A DNA stretch of 64,000 bases from Xanthostigma xanthostigma (lineage: Eukaryota; Arthropoda; Insecta; Raphidioptera; Raphidiidae), in contig OY754470.1 of NCBI GenBank assembly GCA_963575645.1, forward strand, positions 25,960,501 through 26,024,500, written 5' to 3'. Position 1 is the stretch's first letter, and each line of letters opens with the position of its first letter. This document shows positions 33,392 through 43,862 of the stretch, one piece after another. The notes under the pieces are model-generated. The model did not search any database. It saw only the letters and a program-made list of their open reading frames with translations, and had not been told where the DNA came from. A program made the position numbers and the translations under genes.

Positions 33392-34128
33392 CTAGCGGTC
33401 CCGCCCGGTTTCACCCGGGTGCAAAAGAACGAATGGGGAAGGAAGGGACATGAGTACGCACATTCATCTTAGTTTACCGAGATGAATGTTGTGTCCAAAC
33501 TTCATAATGATCGGCGTTACCGTTCAAAAGTTTTTGTCTATAAAAAGCAGTATTTATACTTTTTTTAAGTAATAAATTTCTTTTAATATAATAAATATAT
33601 AATTGAAAACACTGTAGGAAAATTATTTTTTTATATACTTAGGTGCCTATAGTTGCAACAGTTTTCAAATGAGCTATTAATTAGATTTATTTAATTTTAA
33701 TTAGTCGTAATAAAATTTTAAAAAATTGAAATGTAAACTTTACAAGAAAGCAATGTAGAAAATAAAAAATAAATAAAAATATATTCGCCGACGTGGAGCT
33801 TGAACCCTAGACCCTGGCATTAAGAGTCTTACACTCTACCGACTGAGCTATCCGGGCTTGTACTCTTGAACGCTAATATTGCAGTATTTAGTTAGGGCAT
33901 TTCACCTGATAATATTTGTCGGACGGACTAATTTTGAGACACATCTTGCAACATTTTTCATTTATGTTCCGCTCCAATTAGTCGTAGCGTAATATTATAT
34001 AGCCTATAGCCTTCCTCGATAAATGGGCTATCCAACAAAAAAAAATTTTTCAATTCGAACCAGTAGTTTCAGAGATTAGCGCGTTCAAACAAACAAACAA
34101 ACTCTTCAGCTTTATATATTAGTATAGA
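33392..34128 (-). mobile_element. Non-autonomous Helitron carrying a tRNA-Lys-like sequence
   Basis: A 737-bp element with both ends kept. On the minus strand it starts TCTATACTAATATATAAAGC (34128) and ends GGCGGGACCGCTAG (33392). T and A flank it as expected for insertion between A and T. Compared with the short forms (12141, 20335), it has about 450 extra bases within TCCGACAAA|...|GACAAAAACTTTTG. The extra part includes a tRNA-Lys-like sequence. The bases GACAAA occur at both edges of the extra segment. A second copy is at 55426-56142. Confidence 0.85.
33786..33857 (-). pseudogene. tRNA-Lys(CUU)-like sequence inside a Helitron
   Basis: On the minus strand: GCCCGGATAGCTCAGTCGGT, AGAGTGTAAGACTCTTAATG, CCAGGGTCTAGGGTTCAAGC, TCCACGTCGGCG. 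The A box (TAGCTCAGTCGG), anticodon loop with CTT (ACTCTTAAT) and B box (GGGTTCAAGCT) are clear, and the order is that of insect tRNA-Lys. Compared with the usual gene, the 3' acceptor strand is one base short and does not pair well with GCCCGGA, so I call it a pseudogene. An AT-rich, T-run region follows. Confidence 0.8.
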
Positions 34129-34554
34129 TTGAAAACACGTATAATTTATTTAAGAGTCGACCGTTAAGAAGAAGTTGAACCTTAAGCGAAACAACTATTA
34201 TAGTCCAAGGACCTTTAACATCACCTCGGACGCATGAACTTTACATAGACGATGCAACTTGGGTGTCCAAATTGTCTTGTCTCGATGCAGCAGCAACAAG
34301 GAGACTATTTGTTTGTCCTGTTTGACAAACACCTGCCCGTGTGTGATAATGAGGGCGCGTGCACTGCACGAAGCAGGTGTACCAAGTTTGCAATATTAGT
34401 TACGGCCAATTTATAGGCATAATGCGAACAGAGAACAATGTACAATCGGTCGCCATCCGGTTTACTTTGAATTATGGGTATCCGTATTTATAATATCTAC
34501 TGAGAACAAACAGCACAATACAGAATACACCACTAACCGGGAATGTTTATTCAA
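34129..34554. other. Non-coding stretch
   Basis: Nothing supported. Confidence 0.35.
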
Positions 34555-35190
34555 GCTATCGATTTGAACCACCAAGCAATCAATTGTTTTCAAATTATCG
34601 ATTATTGATCTCAGATCTTTTTTCGGACGGAAGTGTTTACAGTTTCCGCTGTTTAAAGGTATCGACTGACAGATGGCGGCATCAAAACGCATCTGTAGAA
34701 ACTATCTTGAACGAAAGATTAAACACAGCTGCGGACGCGAATCAATTTTATAGTTGGTTTCCCCTATTTAAAGGCATCGACTGACAGATGGCGGCATCAA
34801 AACGCATCTGTAGAAACTATCTTGAACGAAAGATTATAAACACAGCTACGGACGCGAATCAATTTTATAGTTGGTTTCCGAAGTTTAAAGGCATCTACTG
34901 ACAGATGGCGGTATTAAAATGCATTTCTAGAAACTATCTTGAACGAATGATGAAGCATAACCACGGACGCAAACCAATGTTGTGATCGGTTTCTGATGTT
35001 TAAAGGCATCGACTGACGGATGCCGGCATTAAATCGCACCTGTACAAATCATCTTGAACGAAAGATGAAACATATAGCTATGGACCCAAACTAAAAAGCA
35101 TAGCCACGCGTAATTCAATTTTCGAGTGATTAAATTTGTGAGTGAATATTTCCTAAAAAGCGAGAGTGGTAAAAACAATGGCGCTCATGT
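34555..35190 (+). repeat. Dispersed repeat Z, copy 2
   Basis: It has the same order of parts as 5485-6002: TTGAACCACCAAGCAATCAA, TCAGATCTTTTTTCGGACGG, the tandem units, TTGTGAGTGAATATTTCC, GAGTGGTAAAAAC. It keeps four internal units instead of two. A short further piece lies at 42355-42440. Confidence 0.65.
34661..35110 (+). repeat. Tandem array of about 115-bp units (4 copies)
   Basis: Units begin at 34661, 34776, 34893 and 35008 (spacings 115, 117, 115). Each contains ATCGACTGACAGATGGCGG, CATCTGTAGAAACTATCTTG, AACGAAAGAT, and GGACGCGAATCAATTTTAT with substitutions increasing towards the right. No coding potential is shared between units. Confidence 0.85.
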
Positions 35191-35219
35191 TTTTTTTTTT
35201 GTTAATAAATAAAATAATT

Positions 35220-35306
35220 ACACCACAAGGGCAGAAAGTTTGAGATTCTTGGCCGAGGACATCACGGCGTGCATCAGGGCTCTCAAACTTTCTGCCCGTG
35301 TGGTGT
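35220..35306. repeat. Hairpin 1 with GGCAGAAAGT arms
   Basis: Arms ACACCACAAGGGCAGAAAGT, TTGAGA and TCTCAAACTTTCTGCCCGTG, TGGTGT are near-perfect complements around a loop of about 35 bases. Confidence 0.75.
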
Positions 35307-35344
35307 ATACTATTTTTCTTTATACTTCAGTCGAAAGTACATAC

Positions 35345-35506
35345 TTTCTTTATACCTCGGTCGAAAGCACGTGCTTCCGGCATCAATTTTAAGGCAGAAA
35401 GTCTAGAGTAGGTACGTGTAATCCCACCAATGCATAAATGTTAGACTTTCTGTCCTAAAATTGATGATGCCGGAAGTACATACTTTCAACCGAGTTATAA
35501 AGAAAA
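35345..35506. repeat. Hairpin 2 with GGCAGAAAGT arms
   Basis: Arms of about 65 bases (TTTCTTTATACCTCGGTCGA, TGCTTCCGGCATCAATTTTA, GGCAGAAAGTCTA) complement the right side (TAGACTTTCTGTCCTAAAAT, TGATGATGCCGGAAGTACAT) with some mismatches. It shares GGCAGAAAGT with hairpin 1, next door. Confidence 0.7.
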
Positions 35507-35644
35507 ATGATTTTTTCACTTGTGATCTGCAAAGATAAAGTAACGGAGAAAAGCATTAAACTGAAGACAATAATGTGCGAATGATATAATTTCGAAACAT
35601 TATTTTTTACAATAATAACATGTTTCTAGACATACAGGTGTCTC

Positions 35645-36033
35645 ACGACATGACTTCCATAGCTAGGGACTGTGTTGCTGAGGTGATTTCAAGTCAAAAA
35701 TGTCTAATGAACATATACCTACCCCGAACGGAATCCTAATTGAGCTAGAAGTATTTGAAATTTTAGATAAGTAGTAGTAGGAATTCCCTATACTAATTTT
35801 AAAAATTCAGGATCAGAACGAATAAATTCTAATGGTGATTCACAGCCACCTAGTCTTTTTAATAATAACAAAACCAACAGCCGAACCTAATACCTGCATT
35901 AGTGGGCTTACTTATTTTAAATTTCAAATCCTTCTAGCTCAGTTAGGATAGCGTTCCGGGTATATGTTTATTAGACATTTTTGACTTGAAATCACCCCAG
36001 CAACACAGTCCCAGGCTATGGCAGTCATGTCGT
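35645..36033. mobile_element. Foldback element with about 115-bp inverted arms
   Basis: The left arm (35645-35765) begins ACGACATGACTTCCATAGCT. The right arm (35920-36033) ends AGCTATGGCAGTCATGTCGT-like text, and the arms agree at most positions. An A-box-like TCTAGCTCAGTTAGGATAGC lies in the right arm. A directly repeated 22-mer (ATTTACAAAGCATATTTAAA) follows at 36034-36080. No transposase. Confidence 0.7.
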
Positions 36034-36094
36034 ATTTACAAAGCATATTTAAATATTTACAAAGCATATTTAAATATTTAAAGAAAATTCCTAA

Positions 36095-37567
36095 TAGTAT
36101 AAGAGCCAGTGATCGGCTACCAGTATGTATTTGACCAGACATGAATTTTTACACAGTGAGTCTCCTATACCTACCATACATGGAATGGGGACTCACTAAG
36201 TCCGGAGTGGCCGCCGCGGCCCGTACTCAGGTGCGACAGGTACAAAATTTGACAAATTTTCAAAGTATTTGACCACGTCTGCCATTTAGAAATTTAATAA
36301 TATATTATTATTGCTATTGAAAAATAACAATGGCAGACCATTATCGCGCGACAATCATCGTGGAAGACAATTTTTTAAGTACTAAAAAATATGAAATTTT
36401 GAAAGGTATATTTTTCATCACGGATTATTATTCTATTTATTATTTCAAGCAAGTTTCGTAAATAAAATTTTTTTTCTAAACTTTATAGTTCCGGAAATAT
36501 TTAGAAAATTAAAAAAAAATCAGCTGGTCTTTTGTCTTGTAGATCTGTCAGAAATAAACTAGTTAAGCATGCTTTGATTAATTTTTACATGACGTGGAAC
36601 ATATTATGTAGGTGACCAAGACGACGAATAGCAAATATCATATTGAATACTAGCCATTACCCGCGTCACCTCACGCGATATCAGAAATGTTATTTTCTTT
36701 ATTTTACTATACCAAATGTCAATATTTTTGAAGTTGGAATGGTCCCGTCGCCCAATTGGTCGGAATTTTTTATTTGTTCCAAAACAAAATTAAAAAGTGT
36801 CAAGTGAGAATAAAAATATTGTTTATAGGTATAGGCATAAATAATTTTTTATATTCTCTTGACATTTTTTATTTTTGTTTTGGAACAAATAAAAAATTCC
36901 AACCAATTGGGCGACGGGACCATTCCAACTTCAAAAATATTGACATTTGATATAGTAAAATAAAGAAAATAACATTTCTGATATCGCGTGAGGTGACGCG
37001 GGTAATGGGTAGTATTCAATATGATATTTGCTATTCGTCGTCTTGGTCACCTACATAATATGTTCCACGTCATGTAAAAATTAATCAAAGCATGCTTAAC
37101 TAGTTTATTTCTGACAGATCTACAAGACAAAAGACCAGCTGATTTTTTTTTAATTTTCTAAATATTTCCGGAACTATAAAGTTTAGAAAAAAAATTTTAT
37201 TTACGAAACTTGCTTGAAATAATAAATAGAATAATAATCCGTGATGAAAAATATACCTTTCAAAATTTCATATTTTTTAGTACTTAAAAAATTGTCTTCC
37301 ACGATGATTGTCGCGCGATAATGGTCTGCCATTGTTATTTTTCAATAGCAATAATAATATATTATTAAATTTCCAAATGGCAGACGTGGTCAAATACTTT
37401 GAAAATTTGTCAAATTTTGTACCTGTCGCACCTGAGTACGGGCCGCGGCGGCCACTCCGGACTTAGTGAGTCCCCATTCCATGTATGGTAGGTATAGGAG
37501 ACTCACTGTGTAAAAAATCAGGTCTGGTCAAATACATACTGGTAGCCGATCACTGGCTCTTATACTA
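36095..37567. repeat. 1.47-kb near-perfect palindrome
   Basis: Two arms of about 735 bp are reverse complements with only a few differences over the roughly 700 bp I compared. They meet at a loop of a few bases near 36831. The outer ends read TAGTATAAGAGCCAGTGATC. TAA lies directly outside both ends (36092-36094, 37568-37570), a possible 3-bp target duplication. The inner third of each arm is repeat X: CCAATTGGGCGACGGGACCA, GTGAGGTGACGCGGGTAATG, CACGTCATGTAAAAATTAAT. The outer part holds ATGGCAGACCATTATCGCGC and a GC-rich GTGGCCGCCGCGGCCCGTAC. No gene is encoded. Confidence 0.88.
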
Positions 37568-37570
37568 TAA

Positions 37571-38079
37571 TTATTGTTAATGGATTTTATTTCGATTTGT
37601 TGTGTTTGTATTATTGTATATCGTATACCTACTATTACAAAACATAAAATTTTTTATATACAGTTTCTACACTAAAGTAGGAGTATTATGTGGGTTATAT
37701 TCCATATAACTATCAAAGTGGTTTCAACTCAAAACGAAGTTTTACATTAAAACTTTTCTATAAAGATTTTACTCTGTTTTACAATGTTTCTTCGCCGAGA
37801 CGTGATAGAAAAAAGCTGTTATCTTTTAACTTTTTTTTTTTCAAAGTCAGCGTAAATTTATTTGCTATGTACAAAAGTGTGGCATGGTAACTGAGCACTC
37901 GTAGAGCAGGACCGACTGAGCAATCAGTTTTGTCAGAAATGTAACTGAAAATTATTAACAACCGACGGACTCGGCTAATATTTTAGTAAGCAAATGTGTC
38001 TGAACAACGTAAAAGTCGAGTACATTTGTAGAGTCAATCCATTTTGTTTCTATTTTTCAGGTCGAGTAGCAATCCCCAC
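37571..38079. other. Non-coding stretch
   Basis: Nothing supported. Confidence 0.35.
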
Positions 38080-39503
38080 CAGGGTTGCCAGACGTACGAG
38101 AAATCTCGTACCATTACGAGATTTACAGTTTTTGTACGAGATACAAGAATAACAAAATTCTCGTACAATTTTGTACGAGATTTTAACAATGATGACTGCC
38201 TTCGCTAGGTATCAGCCAAAAAGTGTAAGAAGTAAGAAGTCGATCGTTTTGTGGTGTGTGAAGTAGGTATCACACCACAAAACGATCGACTGGGCGCATC
38301 ACTAAATGCACTACCTCGTCACTATATGAAACTAGACAACTTGAGTGGGGTTCCCCGTTTAATGTATTTATTTGTTGTTGTCCTTATTACACTAATAGCC
38401 CAAGAGCCCGCGGCAGCCAGACCTTCGTCTTTTTATAAAAGCTGAAAGTTTTTCTATGGATGTCTCCAATACAGGTAAGAATGATCCCCACCCATGAAAC
38501 CTGAGTAGTGGTGGTAAAATTTTAATTCTAGTAATTTAAGGCATATATGCTCTAAATTACTAGAATTAAAATTTTGTCGAAACTATGAGAGTAATCGAAT
38601 TTTATCAAGAGTACCTTTTTTGTAGTAAATGAGTCTCGTGATCCAGATTTCATACTCAAACTGATTTTTTTCCATTGGCGTAGAAGTTTTAGATGTTCAT
38701 TTATCGAAAAAATCAAGTTCTACGCCCATGGAATGATATTCATCATTATTATGATATGGGTTTTATTGCCCAATAAAGCTATGCAAACGTACCAAATTTG
38801 AGTAAAATGTCATGAGCCGTTTCAAAGTTATAAAGCAAAAACGATTTGAAAATTTTACACTTTAATGCGTCTGGCAGGATGATAGAACCCTCGAAACTGT
38901 CTGGCTACTAATGAAACATTATTTAATAGTTCTCCAAACAATATATATAAAATTCAGCTTTTATAAAATAACGTAAATATAATTATACAAATTATAATAG
39001 TTTACGGGTGTCTGGAAGGGGGTTGGAACCATACTAAGTGTCTGGCAATGAGCGACGCGAGTTTTAATATTGTTACGAATAAAATATTAAAAAATTGAGT
39101 TTTATACCATGACGAATTTGAGATGGAATTTTGTACACCTTTAATACTTGTTACCTGCCAAAGCCACCACTACTCAGGTTTCATGGGTGGGGATCATTCT
39201 TACCTGTATTGGAGACATCCATAGAAAAACTTTCAGCTTTTATAAAAAGACGAAGGTCTGGCTGCCGCGGGCTCTTGTTCTATAATGTTAATCACTATCA
39301 GTGAATTGTTTCATTTGAATTGACAGTTAAAAGCGCAAAGAATATGACTACACAAAGTTAAATAGTATAGTAAATAGCATAAATTATAAATTTTATTCGA
39401 TATACCTACTTTAAATTTATACTTGCACGAGATTAACTGTTGAAAGTACGAGATATTTAGCGACACTGGTACGAGAAAAAAAATCCGTCATCTGGCAACC
39501 CTG
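38080..39503. mobile_element. hAT-type element, CAGGGTTGCCAGA ends, hosting another element
   Basis: The ends are CAGGGTTGCCAGACG and (reverse) CAGGGTTGCCAGATGACG. The flanks ATCCCCAC and ATCACCAC (38072-38079, 39504-39511) agree at 7 of 8 bases, the hAT duplication length. The subterminal region repeats CGTACGAGA / TCTCGTAC. A perfect hairpin (CACACCACAAAACGATCGAC) lies around 38264. The 38401-39277 element is inserted inside. No transposase frame. Confidence 0.78.
38401..39277. mobile_element. Nested element with 114-bp terminal inverted repeats
   Basis: The left end (38401-38514) starts CAAGAGCCCGCGGCAGCCAG and ends GAGTAGTGGTGG. The right end (39164-39277) is its exact reverse complement as far as I can check. 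An inner hairpin at 38518-38575 has arms AAAATTTTAATTCTAGTAAT. The centre contains several GTCTGGC phrases. Long identical ends suggest a young foldback or MULE-like element; the superfamily is not assigned because no target duplication is clear. Confidence 0.8.
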
Positions 39504-39511
39504 ATCACCAC

Positions 39512-40593
39512 TAAGCTCCACTGTTTAGTGAATTGAGATGTGAACACGTGCGAATCTGTTGTTTTAGTCGAGTTCATTAGCTGTCGCAAAAATGTCTTTT
39601 CGTTAAAGCAAAGGTGCAACGGTAAAATAAGTTACGAAATATTTTGTAGCATGAACGTTATAAATTCCCATTAAATAAAAATAAGCAACCCAAGCAATCT
39701 ATAATAAATAATGGACGTATCTGGATTTGATGAGAAGATTAAATTGAAAATATCTTATTCCACCTCTGTTAAAAATGCCACTGCAATAATTTTCATGAGT
39801 TTTTTAACTTTGTTGCATTGCAAATTGCAATCTGTTCATCTCGCAATACACCACTCACTAGTGTACTATACTGAACTGTAACTTTTTGGTCAGTATAGCT
39901 AAACGTTTAGCTCCTAAATTACTCGTCACTCGACTAAAATACTGACATATTTCGAACTAGGTTTTAATTCGCTACTCTTCAAAATATAGCAGCCTAAAAA
40001 ACCGATATGTAGCCATAGAAGAGCATTCAATTAGGTGAATTAGTGCATTCCCTTGACATCCTAAAAAAATAATCATGGATATTTTGTGCCATCATTTTTT
40101 TTTTAATTATTCTTCATTCTAATACTTTTTACGACTAAAAAAATTCTTCAAACAAACCATTTGAACTGGGAAAAAAATGGAAATAACAAGCGATCGACTT
40201 TGTAAAGTACATACTCAGACTACTTTGATAAAACACGATTTAATTGGTTTCTCCTCCTCCATGCTCACACCGATACGCCTCGTGGCACTTAAAACATAAA
40301 AAACTGCAGCTGCCCTAATATTTGTTTATAAACGCATATTTTAAAAATTGCTATACCGACCCTGTTCAAGTATGAAGACTTTGAAGTTTACAGTAAAAAG
40401 CTGGATACTAGAAATACCTAGTAGCAATGTAATGTTTTTACACGAAGACAACAACCTTAGAGATATAGCTATGGATAACGGGAATGGATAAAACTATAGT
40501 GAGGTGTTTTAAACACATCCTCTGCGAGCAGGCAATCAAAAGATGTGGACTGCAACAACTCATAGTGTATAGAGCGTGATTTCAATTCACGTA
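39512..40593. other. Non-coding stretch
   Basis: Nothing supported. Confidence 0.35.
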
Positions 40594-41340
40594 TCCATAC
40601 TAAAATTATAAATACGAAAGTAACTCTGCCTGTTTGCCTGTTACCTTTTCACGCCTAAGGGGCCATTCATTAATTACGTAAGGACGATTTTGGCAATTTT
40701 TGACCCCCTAGCCCCATGTAAGGGCACATAAAATTTCTCGGACTCCCTCTCCCTTTTACGTAAGATTTTATCTGGTTTTAGAAGAGGATCAATTGCACTA
40801 AAACTCATAATTTGACTTAAAAATACGAAGAGAACGTATCTAGAATAATTTTGATTTCTAAGCTTCAAAATGTGTCAAAATGACAAAATAAACAATACGC
40901 AATGAAATTGTTTAAAATAATAATATGTATAAATAAACAGAATTGTAAATTAAAAAAAATAGATCTCATAGTTGTTTCTCCCAACACTTTTCTCTCAAAT
41001 ATCCATCATGTTAGAGATCACACATTTCGACTTATAAAATATTACGTAAGATTGGCTTTGGCCCCCATCCTCCCGAGATAACGACATGTAAAGATTTTGA
41101 CAACCCTCCCCCCTCAGGGCCCTTACGTAATTAATGGACGGCCCCTAATCCGTTGAATAGATTTCGATAAAATTTGACAAGGAGATAGGTTGCATCCTGA
41201 GGAAAAATATGGGCTATACCTTTTGTCTCAAAAAAAAATCCTGAAGGGGTGAAATACGGGATGAAAGTTTGTGTGAGGAACTCATCATTTCTCAAGTTAG
41301 GGATACGAAAATTCATATTTAGACTATTGGTAAGAAATAA
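40594..41340 (+). mobile_element. Helitron-like host, interrupted
   Basis: The head TCCATACTAAAATTATAAAT, ACGAAAGTAACTCTG at 40594 is the common Helitron head of insects. The text is broken at ACGCCTAA (40658) and resumes at 41146 with TAATCCGTTGAATAGATTTC, GATAAAATTTGACAAGGAGA. The 3' CTAG end was not found, so the right boundary is open. Confidence 0.5.
40659..41145. mobile_element. PIF/Harbinger-type miniature element
   Basis: The ends are GGGGCCATTCATTAATTACG, TAAGG and (reverse) GGGGCCGTCCATTAATTACG, TAAGG. They are flanked by TAA on both sides (40656-40658, 41146-41148), and the host Helitron joins correctly if one TAA is removed. A 3-bp TAA duplication with G-rich ends is the mark of PIF/Harbinger. 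The 487-bp element has no transposase. Confidence 0.8.
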
Positions 41341-41637
41341 AGAATTACGTGATTCAGCGTTTTTGCAAAATAATAAATAATAATAATAAATATATCATTA
41401 TACAGTTCATCCGATTACGATGAAAGTTTCGGTGAATTCTTGTGTGTTTATCGACAAATCACGAAACGTTGGATGAAAATTCCTATTACTATTCAATTAC
41501 TCTATCTTATGGTTAATCGACAATCTAATAACAAATAAAATTGTTGATTTCAAAAAAGGCAACAAATATTCAAATTTGATATTAAGATACGTACAAATTC
41601 TTGAGTATTTCTGTATTATGAAATTTAAAACGTTTAA

Positions 41638-41920
41638 CTAGCTGTAACCCGCGACTTTGTCCGCTCGGAATTTATGATTATTCAGGTCGCAGAGTTTACG
41701 AAAAGATTTCCCTGAGCTACTTCTTATAACATCTGCCAGTGAAATTCCCGTCAAAATCGATAGTCGTTTCCAAGATTAGCCGGAACAAACAGACAGACAG
41801 ACAGACAAAAACTTTAAAAGTGTATTTTTGTTATAAGTGCCGTATATACTTATGCATTTAGTAAAAAGCTATTATTTTGTGATTGCAAACAGACACTTCA
41901 ATTTTATTTATATGTATAGA
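41638..41920 (-). mobile_element. Non-autonomous Helitron
   Basis: On the minus strand the head is TCTATACATATAAATAAAAT, TGAAGTGTCTGTTTGC (from 41920). The tail ends AAGTCGCGGGTTACAGCTAG (41638-41641 palindromic CTAG). Head and tail belong to a type widespread in insects. 283 bp, no genes. Confidence 0.75.
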
Positions 41921-43089
41921 ATCGCCCGTATAAACGAAACAAAAAATTTCTTCACAAACATTGCAGTGAGAAAGTTCATTTATATGCAGTAAAGATACGC
42001 ATCTCGAAAGGAACTATTCATTGAAAAATATTACACTTTAAAATTTCGCTTAGAACCATAAAACTATAATAATAAAAAAGCTAAAAACAAACACGGCAAC
42101 ATTCTGAGACAAAATAAAAAGAAAACTAACTACACGATGACGACGTGATTCTAAAGAAATATTTCGGCATACAAACTGGAATTTCAAATGAAATCGCAGT
42201 TTTTTTGGAGATGAGTTCTACTACTGTCTAGCAAAATGTTGCTGCATCTCAATTTTCAACCACTATTAAAAAACTTGTTTCACAATGTTTTTTTTCTTTT
42301 ATTGATGTAAAACTTAAGTTTATAGTATGTTTACGCAGTTTAGTAATAAGGAAACCTCATAGATGGCGGCATTAAATCAAAACCATCTTGAACGAACGAT
42401 AGCTACGAACCCAAATCAATTTTATGATCGGCCAAAGCACCAGCAGAGTTCGACGGAGCACAAAATTATATTTATAACAATTATGATTTATAAAAATCAA
42501 CATTTATTATATACAAATATAATAATTATAATTCAAAAATAACAATGAATATAAATATATAAGAGAAATAAATATTAATATTACACGGTTTTACTCCCAA
42601 CCAAACGCGCCACTAGTTTCACATTAATAACTTTTATTATTTTCAGCCGAATTCAAATAAATAATTTTTGTCAAGATAAAATTTAAATTAAGTCTTTTAA
42701 CCGGATGCTTAACAAAATTCATTACAAATGGTTTCAAATACCTGTTATTTGTTTGTTTAATTGAAATGCCTTCAGTTAATTAGTCGTATAATTATTATTC
42801 TACTAGACATATTTATTATAAACGATGGGAAAATTAGTCAACACAGGAAGTACAGCCTATACACAATAGAAATATAAAAAAACTAAAAAATAAATATGTA
42901 AAATGTAAAACAAACAATAAGTACCTATGGCTGAACAATATACAACCAGTGTTCATATAGTGTGTCCATAGATCACGCAATACCAGTTTTAATTTACACC
43001 GAGTTGAGCTTTCGGCTCCGTCGCATGACCACAGTAGTGAAGTCTTCGGCTCCACCGTATTGCAGTACCACTCAGTTATGCATCAGAAA
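41921..43089. other. Mostly non-coding stretch
   Basis: Apart from the Z fragment, nothing supported. The phrase CACGGTTTTACTCCCAACCA, AACGCGC (42583) is echoed near 52103. Confidence 0.35.
42355..42440 (+). repeat. Fragment of repeat Z unit
   Basis: AGATGGCGGCATTAAATC, CCATCTTGAACGAACGAT and CAAATCAATTTTATGATCGG match the tandem units at 34661-35110. Confidence 0.55.
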
Positions 43090-43760
43090 CTCTTAAGGGG
43101 ATGAATTTTCAAAAATCCTTTCTTAGTGCTGACTTACATTATATATAGGGGTGACCGGTAATGGCTCGTATTCCTCTCGGGAAAATAAACTATGACCTTT
43201 TCACATGGGGGTCGGAAATGCGTCATTTTTTTGATAATAATGATACTTCTGTGAAGAATTTTTTAATTTATTGTAAGTTTTAACACACAACATAAAATCT
43301 AACAGTAAATTTTGTGAATTTTAGCTTTAGGAAGGTTGGTCAATTAGAAAGCTATCAGATCACGGAAAAATTTAGGCCAAAAGTGAGAATATTTTTTTTT
43401 TTAAATTTTTAACTCCCAAAATTCAGATTTTTGTAAAAAGAAAACCGAAGTTGATTTTCTCGAAAATGACGCATTTCCGACCGCCAAGTGATAGAGGTTA
43501 AATCATTCCAAATCAGTCAAAGTTTCGTCTTCCGAGAGGAATACGAGCAATTACCGGTCAACCTGTATAAGGAACGTGTGTGCAAAATTTCATGCTTCTA
43601 GACCTACCGATTTAGGTTGTGCGTTGTCTGTCAGTCTGTTAGACACAGTTAGAGGATGAATTTTAAAAATGCTTGGTGCTTATCTACGATATATAAGGAA
43701 CGCCTGTGCAAAATTTCATGCTTTTAGACTCACTACTCACTAGTCTGTGTCTTGTTTGTT
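43090..43760 (+). mobile_element. Two non-LTR tail-like repeats, one interrupted
   Basis: AGGGGATGAATTTTCAAAAATC (43095), GTGTGCAAAATTTCATGCTT (43580) and GTCAGTCTGTTAG form one copy, split by the element at 43148-43565. A second copy follows from about 43660 with GAGGATGAATTTTAAAAATG and TATATAAGGAACGCCTGTGC. The uninterrupted second copy shows the join of the first. They resemble the tail at 25016. Confidence 0.5.
43148..43565. mobile_element. Miniature element with GGTGACCGGTAAT ends
   Basis: The ends are GGGGTGACCGGTAATGGCTC, GTATTCCTCTCGG and (reverse) CAGGTTGACCGGTAATTGCT, CGTATTCCTCTCGG. TATA lies on both sides, so TA or TATA is duplicated, which would suit Tc1/mariner. The interior carries two inverted ATGACGCATTTCCGACC-type segments. 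Confidence 0.7.
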
Positions 43761-43779
43761 GGCCAGTCAGTGTTGTTTT

Positions 43780-43862
43780 ATTAAGTAGATGATAAAAAAG
43801 TTTACCATAACAAAATAAGGTATTTATCTTGTTATGGTAAACATCTTTATCATCTACTTAAT
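43780..43862. repeat. 83-bp hairpin
   Basis: Arms ATTAAGTAGATGATAAA..GTTTACCATAACA are near-perfect complements around AATAAGGTATTTA. It could be the remains of a foldback element. Confidence 0.75.

Noticed and set aside
33786-33857. A functional tRNA-Lys gene
   Set aside because: The 3' acceptor strand is a base short and mispairs, and the sequence is embedded in a repeated Helitron.
34661-35110. The tandem array as a CRISPR
   Set aside because: Units are adjacent and diverged, without unique spacers of even length; the setting is eukaryotic.
35925-35960. A tRNA gene at CTAGCTCAGTTAGG
   Set aside because: Only an A-box-like phrase is present; no anticodon arm or B box follows, and it is duplicated in the other arm of a foldback.
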